Below, in pieces: positions 55,613-64,000 of a DNA stretch of 64,000 nucleotides. Under the pieces are notes generated by a model. That model was not told the DNA's origin. It saw only the letters and a program-made list of their open reading frames with translations, and did not search any database. The stretch is taken from positions 1 to 64,000 of the forward strand of contig QCBY01000002.1 in assembly GCA_003279005.1 (NCBI GenBank). Reading direction: 5' to 3'. The position numbers and the translations under genes were made by a program. Origin of the DNA: Prochlorococcus sp. AG-347-J22 (GTDB taxonomy: Bacteria > Cyanobacteriota > Cyanobacteriia > PCC-6307 > Cyanobiaceae). The number at the start of each line of letters is the position of its first letter. Positions within the stretch are counted from its first letter, which is position 1.

Positions 55613-56107
55613 ATGAGATCTATCCTAAAAGTCAATTGGGATTCAAAATTACCAATATATGCGATTTCTCAATCTGAGTTACAAAAAAAAGGCATTCATT
55701 CTTTATTACTAGACGTGGATGGAACTCTGGTAAATAGAAAGTCAAATATAATCCCAAAAGCTGTAAAAAATTGGATCAGAGAATCTAAAAAACTTTTCTC
55801 CTTGTATCTTATAAGTAATAATCCATCAAAAAAAAGGATCGCGAAAATAGCGAAAGAATTAAATTTAAAATACAAATACAATGCATCAAAACCAAGAAAA
55901 AATTTAACTTTGTCTGCCATCAAAGAAATTGGCAGTGAACCAAAGAATATAGCCATTATTGGTGACAGGATTTTTACAGATATTATTGTTGGGAATAGAT
56001 GTAATATAAAAACAATTTTAGTTAAGCGATTAAAGAGAGATGGCTTGCCTATAAAATTTAATTTAACTTTGACAATAGAAAAATTCATTTCTCATTTTGT
56101 AATATGA
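55613..56107 (+). CDS. YqeG-family HAD phosphatase
   Basis: This 164-residue HAD enzyme has [11 protein letters not shown] (nucleophile Asp near 33), LISNNPS for motif II, a Lys in ASKPRKN and the motif IV acidic region IGDRIFTDI. Family III-A HAD phosphatases of this kind lack a cap and may act on phosphatidylglycerophosphate (as plant and fungal PTPMT-like/GEP4 relatives do), which would complement the PgsA product encoded 8 kb upstream. This substrate is inference. It overlaps proB by 4 bp. Confidence 0.85.
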   Translation: MRSILKVNWDSKLPIYAISQSELQKKGIHSLLLDVDGTLVNRKSNIIPKAVKNWIRESKKLFSLYLISNNPSKKRIAKIAKELNLKYKYNASKPRKNLTLSAIKEIGSEPKNIAIIGDRIFTDIIVGNRCNIKTILVKRLKRDGLPIKFNLTLTIEKFISHFVI

Positions 56108-57186
56108 AAACTTGGGTTATAAAAATTGGTACTAGTATTTTAAGAGGAACAGAGGGTACATCTACTGAAGAAGTTATTGAAACCCTTTGTAGATCCTTTA
56201 AAAATTTTCTTTCAAAAGGAAATAAATTAATTTTAGTCACTAGTGGAGCAGTTGGATTAGGTTGCCAAAAATTAAATATTAAAACTAGACCAAATGATTT
56301 AAGTACCCTTCAAGCTACTGCTGCAGTAGGCCAAGTTAATTTAATGACTTTGTACGATAAAGTATTCAATAAATTAGGTCACAATATCGCTCAAATTTTA
56401 ATCACGAAAGCTGATTTCAATTCACGAGAATCATTTAACAACGCTTCAAAAACTTTAAAAAAATTAATCGATTTGAATGTTATTCCAATAGTGAATGAAA
56501 ATGATACGGTAGCAAATGAAGAGCTAAAATATGGGGATAATGATACCCTCTCTGCCTTAGTAGCATTAGCTATTAATGCTAACAAGCTTATTTTATTAAC
56601 CGATATTGAAAATCTATACTCAAAAGATCCACGTAATAATAAAGATGCGCATCCTATTAAAGAGGTTCATAATAGTGAATTAAAAGAAATTAAAAATAAA
56701 AACATTCAAAACTCACATAATGAATGGGGAACTGGAGGAATTTCTACAAAACTAATTTCTGCAGAAATAGCAACAAAAGGAGGAGTTCAAGTCCAACTAG
56801 TAGATGGAACTAATAAAAGAAACTTAATTGAAATTTTTAATGATAATAAAATTGGAACTTTATTTTATCCAGTGGAAAAACCTATTGGGAACAAAAAAAG
56901 TTGGCTTTCACATGCAATTCACACAGTAGGGAAAATCACCTTAGATGATGGGGCTTCTTTTGCAATTAAAAAAAAAGGTGCCTCACTTTTAGCTGTGGGT
57001 GTAAAAAATGTAGAAGGAAACTTTACGGTTAATCAAGCAGTTAAAATCGTAAATACAAATGATAAAGAAGTTGCAAAAGGTTTAGTATCAATAAGTAGCG
57101 ACAAATTAAGAAGTATCCTAAATAATAAAGAAAATAACTATTCCTCGATAATTGTCGTACACAGAGATGTTCTTGCTCTCTCTTAG
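56104..57186 (+). CDS. proB: Glutamate 5-kinase
   Basis: This 360-residue enzyme phosphorylates glutamate, the first step in proline synthesis. The amino-acid kinase domain shows [11 protein letters not shown] at the start, [10 protein letters not shown] near 44, [21 protein letters not shown] (about 134-154) and GTGGISTKL near 208. A C-terminal PUA domain (about 275-355; [11 protein letters not shown]) is present. The gene starts inside the YqeG stop (ATGA overlap). Feedback inhibition by proline is expected from the family. Confidence 0.95.
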   Translation: MKTWVIKIGTSILRGTEGTSTEEVIETLCRSFKNFLSKGNKLILVTSGAVGLGCQKLNIKTRPNDLSTLQATAAVGQVNLMTLYDKVFNKLGHNIAQILITKADFNSRESFNNASKTLKKLIDLNVIPIVNENDTVANEELKYGDNDTLSALVALAINANKLILLTDIENLYSKDPRNNKDAHPIKEVHNSELKEIKNKNIQNSHNEWGTGGISTKLISAEIATKGGVQVQLVDGTNKRNLIEIFNDNKIGTLFYPVEKPIGNKKSWLSHAIHTVGKITLDDGASFAIKKKGASLLAVGVKNVEGNFTVNQAVKIVNTNDKEVAKGLVSISSDKLRSILNNKENNYSSIIVVHRDVLALS

Positions 57187-57206
57187 AAAATAATTTAAAC
57201 TGACAA

Positions 57207-58241
57207 ATGCTTTTAAGTGATTTAGTTGATCTAATAAAAAAAGGAAATTCAAATTTTATTAGTGCCAATATTTTTGAAAATTTAAATATAGATGATGCTG
57301 CCTCATTAGATGCTGCAGATAACCATCAAATATCTTTTTTAGAAGAAAAAAATATCCTTAAAGAAAAATTAGATCAAACTAAAGCTTCAGCAATAATAAC
57401 TTCAAACAACGATGAAATTGTTAGTGCCCTAAAAAAACTCAATATATCAAACATTATCGTTAAAAATCCTAGAATTGCATTTGCAGAAGTATTGGATTGC
57501 TTATATAAACCTATCAACTTTAAACCAGGAATTCACGCATCAGCCGTCATACACAAAACAGCAATAATTGGAGCAGATTGCCATATTGGACCTAATGTCT
57601 ATATTGGAGAAAATACTGTTATTGGTGAAAATAATCATATTTTTCCTGGAACATCAATTTTAGGAAATGTTCGAATAGGAGATAATAATTTAATCCATTC
57701 AAATTGTGTTATTTACGAAAATACTACTCTAAAAAATAATTGTGTAATTAATTCAAATTCTGTTATTGGTTCAGAAGGATTTGGTTTTATTCCTAAAGAT
57801 GGCAAATGGGTAAAGATGCCTCAAAAAGGTGGTGTGAAAATAATGAGTTTTGTAGAAATTGGAACAAATTGCTGTATTGATAGACCCGCAGTAGGGTTTA
57901 CATTTATTGACGAGGGAACAAAGTTGGATAATTTAATACAAATAGGTCATGGAGTTAAAATCGGTAAGAATTGCGCATTTGCAGCTCAGGTTGGTATTGC
58001 TGGAGGAGCAAAAATTGGAAATGGTGTTATTTTGGCGGGACAAGTAGGTGTAAACAATAGAGTAAAAGTTGGGAATAATGTCATAGCGAGTTCAAAATGT
58101 GGGATTCATTGCGACATTGAAGATGGCAGGGTAATTAGTGGTTTCCCAGCAATGGATAATAAATCATGGCTAAGGAGTTCAAGTATTTTTAAAAAATTAC
58201 CAGAATTGGCAAAAAAACTTAGACAATTAGACAAGCAATAA
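57207..58241 (+). CDS. lpxD: UDP-3-O-acylglucosamine N-acyltransferase
   Basis: This 344-residue protein adds the N-linked acyl chain in lipid A synthesis. It has a left-handed beta-helix of hexapeptide repeats (about 110-310; IGADCHIGPNVYIGENTVIG and QIGHGVKIGKN, with the catalytic His likely in the latter), preceded by a uridine-binding N-terminal domain and followed by a helical tail. The presence of lpxD fits an LPS-bearing outer membrane. It follows proB by 20 bp and precedes leuB by 28 bp. Confidence 0.93.
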   Translation: MLLSDLVDLIKKGNSNFISANIFENLNIDDAASLDAADNHQISFLEEKNILKEKLDQTKASAIITSNNDEIVSALKKLNISNIIVKNPRIAFAEVLDCLYKPINFKPGIHASAVIHKTAIIGADCHIGPNVYIGENTVIGENNHIFPGTSILGNVRIGDNNLIHSNCVIYENTTLKNNCVINSNSVIGSEGFGFIPKDGKWVKMPQKGGVKIMSFVEIGTNCCIDRPAVGFTFIDEGTKLDNLIQIGHGVKIGKNCAFAAQVGIAGGAKIGNGVILAGQVGVNNRVKVGNNVIASSKCGIHCDIEDGRVISGFPAMDNKSWLRSSSIFKKLPELAKKLRQLDKQ

Positions 58242-58269
58242 TTTATTGTTCTATTAAACAGAAATTTAA

Positions 58270-59343
58270 ATGAAGAAATATAGGATTGTTTTATTGTCAG
58301 GAGACGGAATTGGACCAGAGATTTCAGAAGTTTCAAAAAAAATTTTAAAAAAGCTCTCAAAAAATCATAATTTCGATATTGAGATTACTGAAAAATTATT
58401 TGGAGGGATAGCTTATGAAAAATATGGTACTCCTGCTCCAGATGAGACACTAGATCAATGCAAAAAAAGTGATGCTGTACTTCTTGCATGTGTTGGAGAT
58501 ACTAAATATGACTCTCTTGCAAGAGAATTAAGACCAGAAAGTGGGTTACTCAAGTTAAGATCTGCCCTAAACCTTTTTGCAAATATCAGGCCTGTCAAAA
58601 TAAGAAAATCTCTCTTAGATGCAAGTACATTAAAAAAAGAAATCGTTGAGAATGTAGATCTTATTGTTGTAAGAGAATTAATAGGGGGTATTTATTTTGG
58701 AAAACCAAGAGGAAATATAACAAATACAAAAATTCCAAAAGCCTTTAATACAATGGTTTATGATTCAGCCGAAATAGTGAGAATAACTGAAATAGCAATA
58801 AAAATTGCTAACCAAAGAAATAAAAAAATATGTTCTGTTGATAAATCAAATGTTCTTGAGGTTAGTCAATTGTGGAGAGATACAGTTTTTAATATCACCT
58901 CAAAAGATAAAAATATATCTCTAAGCAATATGTACGTTGACAATGCAGCAATGCAATTAGTTAGAGATCCTAGTCAATTTGATGTTATTTTAACTAGTAA
59001 TTTATTTGGTGATATTTTAAGCGATTTAGCCGCAATGTTAACTGGTTCTATTGGTATGCTTCCATCTGCTTCTCTAAACAATAATGGCCCAGGAGTTTTT
59101 GAACCTGTTCATGGTTCGGCTCCTGATATAGCAGGTAAAAACATTGCAAATCCTATTGCTATGCTTTTATCCGCTTCGATGATGTTAAAAATTGGATTAA
59201 ATGAAGAAGAAGCCGCAGAAAATATAGAAAATGCTGTTGATAGAGTTTTATCAAACGGATTTAGAACAGCTGATTTAGCCGATGGGTTCTCTGAAGTTTT
59301 ATCTTGCAGTGAAATGGGAGATAAAATAATAGATGAAATTTAA
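58270..59343 (+). CDS. leuB: 3-isopropylmalate dehydrogenase
   Basis: This 357-residue NAD-dependent enzyme acts in leucine synthesis. The start reads RIVLLSGDGIGPEI; the substrate site includes LFANIRPVK, VVRELIGGIYFGKPRG and DKSNVLEVSQLW; the metal-binding Asp are in LFGDILSDLAAM; and the NAD loop is EPVHGSAPDIAGKNIANP. Length and motifs are typical. It is in the same plus-strand run as lpxD, with an 88-bp gap before prk that probably carries a promoter. Confidence 0.96.
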   Translation: MKKYRIVLLSGDGIGPEISEVSKKILKKLSKNHNFDIEITEKLFGGIAYEKYGTPAPDETLDQCKKSDAVLLACVGDTKYDSLARELRPESGLLKLRSALNLFANIRPVKIRKSLLDASTLKKEIVENVDLIVVRELIGGIYFGKPRGNITNTKIPKAFNTMVYDSAEIVRITEIAIKIANQRNKKICSVDKSNVLEVSQLWRDTVFNITSKDKNISLSNMYVDNAAMQLVRDPSQFDVILTSNLFGDILSDLAAMLTGSIGMLPSASLNNNGPGVFEPVHGSAPDIAGKNIANPIAMLLSASMMLKIGLNEEEAAENIENAVDRVLSNGFRTADLADGFSEVLSCSEMGDKIIDEI

Positions 59344-59431
59344 AAAAAAATTAAAAATTAAAAATTATCTTTAACTTGAACAAAAAGTTGGCATATGACC
59401 TGTCAGAATTATTAAATATTGTTTTAATTAA

Positions 59432-60331
59432 ATGTCTAAACGTCATCCAGTAGTTGCTGTAACAGGATCATCAGGAGCAGGAACAAGTACAGTAAAAAGA
59501 GCATTTGAGCATATTTTTGCAAGAGAAGATATAGTACCGGCTGTTGTAGAGGGTGATAGTTATCACAGGTTTGAGAGAATGCCTATGAAAAAGGCTATGG
59601 CTGAAGCACTTTCAAAAGGAGAAAATTTCTCTCACTTCGGTCCAGAAGCAAATCTTTTTGACAAATTAGAAGAACTTTTCAAAATTTATGGTGAAACAGG
59701 TGGAGGTAAAAAAAGATATTATCTTCACAGTCCTGAAGAAGCTCAGGAACATAATGCAAGACTTGGAACATCATTAGAGCCAGGCCAATTCACACCATGG
59801 GAAGATATCCCAAATGGAACAGATGTTCTTTTTTACGAAGGTTTACATGGTGGTGTTGAGGGAGAAGGATATAACGTTTCTTCCTATGCAGATTTGCTTG
59901 TTGGTGTTGTTCCGATTACAAACTTAGAGTGGATACAAAAAATCCATAGAGATAATGCGGAAAGAGGTTATTCAGCTGAAACTATAGTTGACACTATATT
60001 GAGAAGAATGCCTGATTATATAAATCATATTTGCCCACAATTTAGTAAAACAGATATAAATTTCCAGAGAATCCCAACTATTGATACCTCAAATCCTTTT
60101 ATATGTAGAAACATTCCCACACCGGATGAAAGTTTTGTCATAATACATTTCAGAAAAGGCGCAAGAGAAAAATGGGGAATTGATTTTCAATATCTCTTAG
60201 GTATGATTCATGATTCATTCATGTCTAGTCCAACTAGCATTGTTGTTAATGGGGGGAAAATGGGTTTTGCGATGGAATTAATTCTTACTCCAATCATCCA
60301 TAAGATGATAGAAGAAAAGAATCACTCATAA
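59432..60331 (+). CDS. prk: Phosphoribulokinase, short proteobacterial (class I) type
   Basis: This 299-residue Calvin-cycle kinase makes ribulose 1,5-bisphosphate from ribulose 5-phosphate. It starts PVVAVTGSSGAGTSTVKRAF (P-loop GSSGAGTS) and includes EGDSYHRF, HFGPEANLFD, TDVLFYEGLHGG and QFSKTDINFQRIPTIDTSNP. These match the short class I enzyme of proteobacteria (CbbP) and not the longer redox-regulated class II enzyme of most cyanobacteria and plants. The paired regulatory Cys of class II are not at the expected N-terminal place. This agrees with the proteobacterial-type RuBisCO and carboxysome of alpha-cyanobacteria. Confidence 0.93.
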   Translation: MSKRHPVVAVTGSSGAGTSTVKRAFEHIFAREDIVPAVVEGDSYHRFERMPMKKAMAEALSKGENFSHFGPEANLFDKLEELFKIYGETGGGKKRYYLHSPEEAQEHNARLGTSLEPGQFTPWEDIPNGTDVLFYEGLHGGVEGEGYNVSSYADLLVGVVPITNLEWIQKIHRDNAERGYSAETIVDTILRRMPDYINHICPQFSKTDINFQRIPTIDTSNPFICRNIPTPDESFVIIHFRKGAREKWGIDFQYLLGMIHDSFMSSPTSIVVNGGKMGFAMELILTPIIHKMIEEKNHS

Positions 60332-60507
60332 AACTTTTAAACTTTTATCAGAGTCATAAATTAAGTTTATTACCTGAAATATTCTCATAAATAAGGGTTT
60401 TTTTAAAAAAGGCGACTTAATTCTTAGTTTTTTTTTTAAAATTTTTATATATTTTCCTTGATAAAAGTGCCTTATTTAGACTTAAATATAAAAAAAGAGA
60501 GAATATT

Positions 60508-61389
60508 GTGTCTTTAATCGACTGGTTTGCCGCAAGGCGAAAAGATCAATTTGTTGGGAAGGTTTCTCAAGATACTGATGAAGGAGATGGATTGTGGGTT
60601 AAATGTTCAGAATGTGGGCAAGTTGCTTATAGAAAAGATTTGATATCGAATTTCAATGTATGTAGTAATTGTAGTCATCATAATAGGATTAATAGCGATG
60701 AAAGAATAAATATAATTGCTGACAAAAATTCATTCGAAGAGTTTGATAGTTCTCTAAGTCCTACAGATCCTTTAGGTTTTAAAGATAGAAGATCATATGC
60801 TGATCGAATTAAAGAAAGTCAAGCAGGCACAGGTTTAAGAGATGGAGTCGTAACAGGTATCTGTTCTGTAAATTCAATGCCTTTAGCATTAGCAGTTATG
60901 GATTTTAGATTTATGGGAGGATCCATGGGTTCAGTAGTTGGTGAAAAAATTACAAGGATAATTGAGAAAGCAACTTTTGAAAATTATCCAATTCTTATTG
61001 TTTGCGCATCAGGAGGAGCAAGAATGCAAGAAGGCATGTTAAGTCTGATGCAAATGGCAAAAATATCTGGAGCACTAAAAAAACATAAAGAAAAAAATCT
61101 TCTTTATATGCCTTTATTAACTCATCCAACCACTGGGGGGGTAACAGCAAGTTTTGCAATGTTAGGTGATTTAATTTTGGCGGAACCTAAAGCTCTTATT
61201 GGATTTGCTGGAAGAAGGGTTATAGAACAAACATTAAGAGAAAAATTACCCGATAATTTTCAAACAGCTGAATATCTGCTTGATCATGGTTTTGTAGATG
61301 TAATTGTTAAGAGAAAAGATCTCAAGGATACTCTGACTAAAATTTTAAAAATTCATGGTGTAAAAGAACTTGAAAAATCAAATATATAA
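60508..61389 (+). CDS. accD: Acetyl-CoA carboxylase, carboxyltransferase subunit beta
   Basis: This 293-residue subunit has the N-terminal zinc ribbon [20 protein letters not shown] followed by SNC (four Cys, about 33-55) and the carboxyltransferase fold with [18 protein letters not shown] (about 168-185) and [10 protein letters not shown] near 210. With AccA it transfers carboxyl from biotin to acetyl-CoA in fatty-acid synthesis. The start is GTG (60508). A 176-bp gap after prk has no gene. The secreted protein gene follows after 1 bp. Confidence 0.95.
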   Translation: MSLIDWFAARRKDQFVGKVSQDTDEGDGLWVKCSECGQVAYRKDLISNFNVCSNCSHHNRINSDERINIIADKNSFEEFDSSLSPTDPLGFKDRRSYADRIKESQAGTGLRDGVVTGICSVNSMPLALAVMDFRFMGGSMGSVVGEKITRIIEKATFENYPILIVCASGGARMQEGMLSLMQMAKISGALKKHKEKNLLYMPLLTHPTTGGVTASFAMLGDLILAEPKALIGFAGRRVIEQTLREKLPDNFQTAEYLLDHGFVDVIVKRKDLKDTLTKILKIHGVKELEKSNI

Positions 61390-61390
61390 T

Positions 61391-61783
61391 ATGAGAATTA
61401 TTTCAAATTTCTTTTATTTTTCTTTAAGCCTTTTATTTTTTATTTTAAATTTTGCTCCATATTCTTATGGAATAGGAAATGTTGACTGGGTCCTACTAAA
61501 AGAGAATAATGAAGGGAAAGAATGGCTTGATAAAGGCAGTATTAAGCCTTTTCCAAATGGTGAAATAAGTGTTTTAACAAAGTTCTTTAAAAATCCAACT
61601 AATTCTGATGATGATGGAGAGTTATCCCTTTATGTAATGAGAATTAATTGCGATGATAAAAAGTTCAAAGATACTTCAATAAATGGAATACCTCAATTTA
61701 ATTCAAAATGGCAAACTTCTAATAATGATGAACTTATAGATGTTGTTATTGAAAATAGTTGTTCAGAATTTATTAATAGATAA
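61391..61783 (+). CDS. Secreted hypothetical protein
   Basis: I start at ATG 61391 (MRIISNFFYFSLSLLFFIL), because the track start lies within accD; this gives 130 residues. The signal peptide is clear and likely cleaved near the YSYG sequence. The mature domain has WVLLKENNEGKEWLDKGSIK and two Cys (in INCDDKK and NSCSEF) that could pair. The pattern resembles small beta-rich exported proteins; no family recognised. It lies 1 bp after accD and 2 bp before the MocA-type gene, so all three are co-transcribed. Confidence 0.6.
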   Translation: MRIISNFFYFSLSLLFFILNFAPYSYGIGNVDWVLLKENNEGKEWLDKGSIKPFPNGEISVLTKFFKNPTNSDDDGELSLYVMRINCDDKKFKDTSINGIPQFNSKWQTSNNDELIDVVIENSCSEFINR

Positions 61784-61785
61784 GA

Positions 61786-62883
61786 ATGAATACTAAAAAT
61801 AAAAAATTAAAAATAGCAATAGCTGGATTAGGGTTTGGTAAAAAAGTTCATTTAGAGGCATTAAAAGAGTCTGATTATTTAACTCCTGTAGCTATTTATC
61901 ATTATGAGACAAAGCAAAAATCGCTACTAGAAAAAGAAACTGGATTAGAATTCTTTAATAATTGGGAAGAATTAGTTAAATCTCCAAAAATTGATGGAAT
62001 TATTATTGCTACTCCTCCCGAATCAAGATTTAAATTAGCAAAACAAGCTCTCGAGAATAATAAAAATTTGTTTCTAGAAAAACCCGTTTCAATTTCCTCC
62101 TCAGAAATTGAAGAGCTTCAGAGAATATCTTTGATTAATAATTTAAGCGTATGTGTTGATTTTGAATATAGAGCAGTACCTCTTTTTCTTCAGACAAAAA
62201 AACTTCTTGATGAAAATATTTTAGGAGAAATATTTTTAGTCAAATTAGATTGGTTAATGGGGAGCAGATCCGATCCTAAAAGAGCTTGGAATTGGTATTC
62301 TTTGGAAGAAAAAGGTGGGGGAGTTATTGGCGCCTTGGGTACTCATGCATTCGACATGTTGAATTGGTTTTTTGGAGAATCAATAAATGTATCTGGTAAG
62401 TTAGCAACATCAATCAAAAAAAGACCTTTACCTAATTCATCTGATTTAAATGATGTTACTAGTGAGGATGTTTGTCTCGCTAATATAGAAATATCAAACT
62501 ACAACTCAAATCTTATTCCATGTCAGGTATCTTTATCATCGGTTTCTAAAAACGGTAGAGGATTTAGTTTAGAAATATATGGAAGCGAAGGTTCACTTAT
62601 TCTTAAAAGCGAGAATCAAAAAGATTATGTCCATGGTTTTAATTTGAAATATTCAAACAACAAAAATAAAATACAAAATCTAACAGCAGATTCAATTTTT
62701 AATTTTGAAAAAACATGGACTGATGGGAGAATAGCTCCAGTTTTGAAAATTCAAAATTTATGGGCTGAGAGTATTTTTAATAAAACACCTATCATTCCGG
62801 GCTTATGTGAGGGACTTGCTAGTCACAAAGTTTGTGAAGCTATAAGAGAATCTTCGAAAAGCGGATTAAGGATCAAAATTTAA
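61786..62883 (+). CDS. Gfo/Idh/MocA-family oxidoreductase
   Basis: This 365-residue protein has an N-terminal Rossmann domain (KIAIAGLGFGKKVHLEAL, GIIIATPPESRF, LFLEKPVSIS with the catalytic EKP) and a C-terminal substrate domain with VDFEYRAVPLF, GGGVIGALGTHAFDMLNWFFG and a final LAS HK-type helix. The family oxidises or reduces sugars and related polyols with NAD(P). The substrate is unknown. It precedes the class I aldolase gene by 103 bp. Confidence 0.85.
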   Translation: MNTKNKKLKIAIAGLGFGKKVHLEALKESDYLTPVAIYHYETKQKSLLEKETGLEFFNNWEELVKSPKIDGIIIATPPESRFKLAKQALENNKNLFLEKPVSISSSEIEELQRISLINNLSVCVDFEYRAVPLFLQTKKLLDENILGEIFLVKLDWLMGSRSDPKRAWNWYSLEEKGGGVIGALGTHAFDMLNWFFGESINVSGKLATSIKKRPLPNSSDLNDVTSEDVCLANIEISNYNSNLIPCQVSLSSVSKNGRGFSLEIYGSEGSLILKSENQKDYVHGFNLKYSNNKNKIQNLTADSIFNFEKTWTDGRIAPVLKIQNLWAESIFNKTPIIPGLCEGLASHKVCEAIRESSKSGLRIKI

Positions 62884-62986
62884 GGCTATACATTTATAAG
62901 TAGCATTTATCACCTGATAAAGTATTAGATTGATTTTATTTTTTCTTCATATTCTGGAAAAATCAATTGAACTGATTTATTAAAGA

Positions 62987-64000
62987 ATGGCTTTAAATTA
63001 TTACAAAAATGAGCTTAAAGAAAATGCTCAATTACTAGCTTCTAAGGGGAAAGGGATATTAGCAGTAGATGAATCCACTAAAACGGTAGGTAAAAGACTT
63101 GCTGGAATTGGCGTTGAGAATACTGAAGACAATAGGAAAGCATATAGAGGAATGCTTTTTACCACAGAAGGTCTTGGTAAATATATAAGTGGAGCAATCC
63201 TATTCGAAGAAACTCTTTATCAGAATCACCAAGATGGGGAGTCAATGGTTAAGAAACTAAATGATTTAGGTATTATTCCAGGTATAAAGGTCGATAAAGG
63301 TCTAAATCCACTTCCTGGAGGAGGAGATGTAGAAACTTTTTGCTCTGGCCTAGATGGATTAGTTGAAAGAGCCGCAAAATATTATGAACAAGGTGCAAGA
63401 TTTGCTAAGTGGAGAGCAGTTCTGCAAATTACAAAAGATGGTTGCCCTTCAAAACTATCAATTCAAGAGAATGCTTGGGGATTAGCAAGGTATGCAAGAT
63501 CAGTTCAAGAATCTGGTTTAGTACCAATTATTGAACCTGAAATCTTAATGGATGGCGATCATACTATTGAAAAAACTGCTGAAGTCCAAGAAGAGGTAAT
63601 AAAGCAGGTATATATTTCCTGTCAAGCAAATGGAGTTTTTCTGGAAGGAACTCTATTAAAACCTTCTATGACTGTCAATGGAGCAGATTGTCCAACAAAG
63701 GCTGATCCTAGTAAAGTTGCTGAAATGACAATCAGAACTATGGAAAGATGCGTTCCTGCATCTGTTCCTGGAATAGTTTTCTTATCAGGAGGGTTAAGCG
63801 AAGAAGCTGCTTCTGTTTATTTAAATAATATGAACACTCTTTACAGGAAAGCTTTATGGAATGTTTCATTCTCCTATGGAAGAGCATTACAGCATTCATG
63901 CTTAAAGGCTTGGAAAGGAAGCGACGTTGAAGGAGGTCAAAAAGCATTAATAGCAAGAGCTCAAGCAAACTCTGAAGCTTCAAAAGGGGCCTATGTAGCA
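62987..64000 (+). CDS. fba: Class I fructose-bisphosphate aldolase, 3' end beyond window
   Basis: The frame is open from ATG 62987 to the right edge (338 codons seen; the family has about 350-360 residues), so the track misses it. Motifs are those of the metal-independent class I enzyme: GILAVDESTKTVGKR (about 23-37), FAKWRAVLQI (about 143-152) and the Schiff-base Lys in LEGTLLKPSM (about 217-226), then FLSGGLSEEAA. It cleaves or forms fructose 1,6-bisphosphate in the Calvin cycle and glycolysis. Being metal-independent, it may be useful when iron or zinc is scarce, but that is inference. Confidence 0.95.
   Translation, partial: MALNYYKNELKENAQLLASKGKGILAVDESTKTVGKRLAGIGVENTEDNRKAYRGMLFTTEGLGKYISGAILFEETLYQNHQDGESMVKKLNDLGIIPGIKVDKGLNPLPGGGDVETFCSGLDGLVERAAKYYEQGARFAKWRAVLQITKDGCPSKLSIQENAWGLARYARSVQESGLVPIIEPEILMDGDHTIEKTAEVQEEVIKQVYISCQANGVFLEGTLLKPSMTVNGADCPTKADPSKVAEMTIRTMERCVPASVPGIVFLSGGLSEEAASVYLNNMNTLYRKALWNVSFSYGRALQHSCLKAWKGSDVEGGQKALIARAQANSEASKGAYVA

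Overview
The window looks like a chromosome segment of a high-light-adapted, low-GC Prochlorococcus (marine picocyanobacterium). The base composition is very AT-rich (I estimate near 30% GC; not computed). Genes are short, tightly packed and often overlap by 4 bp. Chlorophyll synthesis genes (acsF, chlH), Ycf20, Ycf36/CGLD27, Ycf55-like and a probable Psb30 are present, together with many cyanobacteria-only DUF families. The phosphoribulokinase is of the short proteobacterial class, as expected in an alpha-cyanobacterium.

Layout. 1-9.3 kb: an FtsH-like AAA+ protein, rpmF, ycf20, a HAD hydrolase, a tiny photosystem peptide, a split pair of GDT1-type (manganese) transporters, an RNase II-like protein and acsF. 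9.4-17.4 kb: tldD/pmbA/fmt, terC and mfd. 17.5-22.1 kb: a reverse-strand cluster of cyanobacterial conserved proteins ending in a UbiH-like monooxygenase and dapB. 22.2-36.0 kb: chlH, folP/tpiA, an ABC exporter, carB, and a DUF3318/rsfS/CGLD27/asparaginase cluster ending at the initiator tRNA. 36.0-40.0 kb: an accessory-looking stretch directly after the tRNA, made of small orphan genes around a ribbon-helix-helix regulator. 40.0-45.3 kb: an iron-linked block with a Rieske oxygenase, an ABC ATPase, a CRP-family regulator under two Fur-like boxes, ferritin, a Cys-rich micro-protein behind a third Fur-like box, and the FutC-type iron ABC ATPase. 45.4-64 kb: housekeeping genes (nth, pgsA, hisA, ruvX, proB, lpxD, leuB, prk, accD, class I aldolase) mixed with conserved cyanobacterial proteins.

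Nothing in the window looks like a large novel defence or mobile system; I saw no CRISPR array, insertion sequence or prophage. The most rewarding signals are smaller. (i) A ribbon-helix-helix gene shares a divergent promoter with a 52-aa membrane peptide. An 11-bp near-palindrome (AGTGCAACACT) sits inside that promoter, and an identical copy lies just past the regulator's stop codon. (ii) Three Fur-like boxes fall in 1.6 kb, one of them right in front of an undescribed 40-aa Cys/Lys-rich peptide. (iii) Two enzyme-family proteins have lost catalytic residues: an FtsH without HExxH and an RNase II homologue without its Asp cluster. (iv) A gene appears broken at a run of ten A and would be restored by loss of one A. 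(v) A conserved DUF3038 gene has no ATG, GTG or TTG start. All family names come from recognising motifs by eye; no database search was run.
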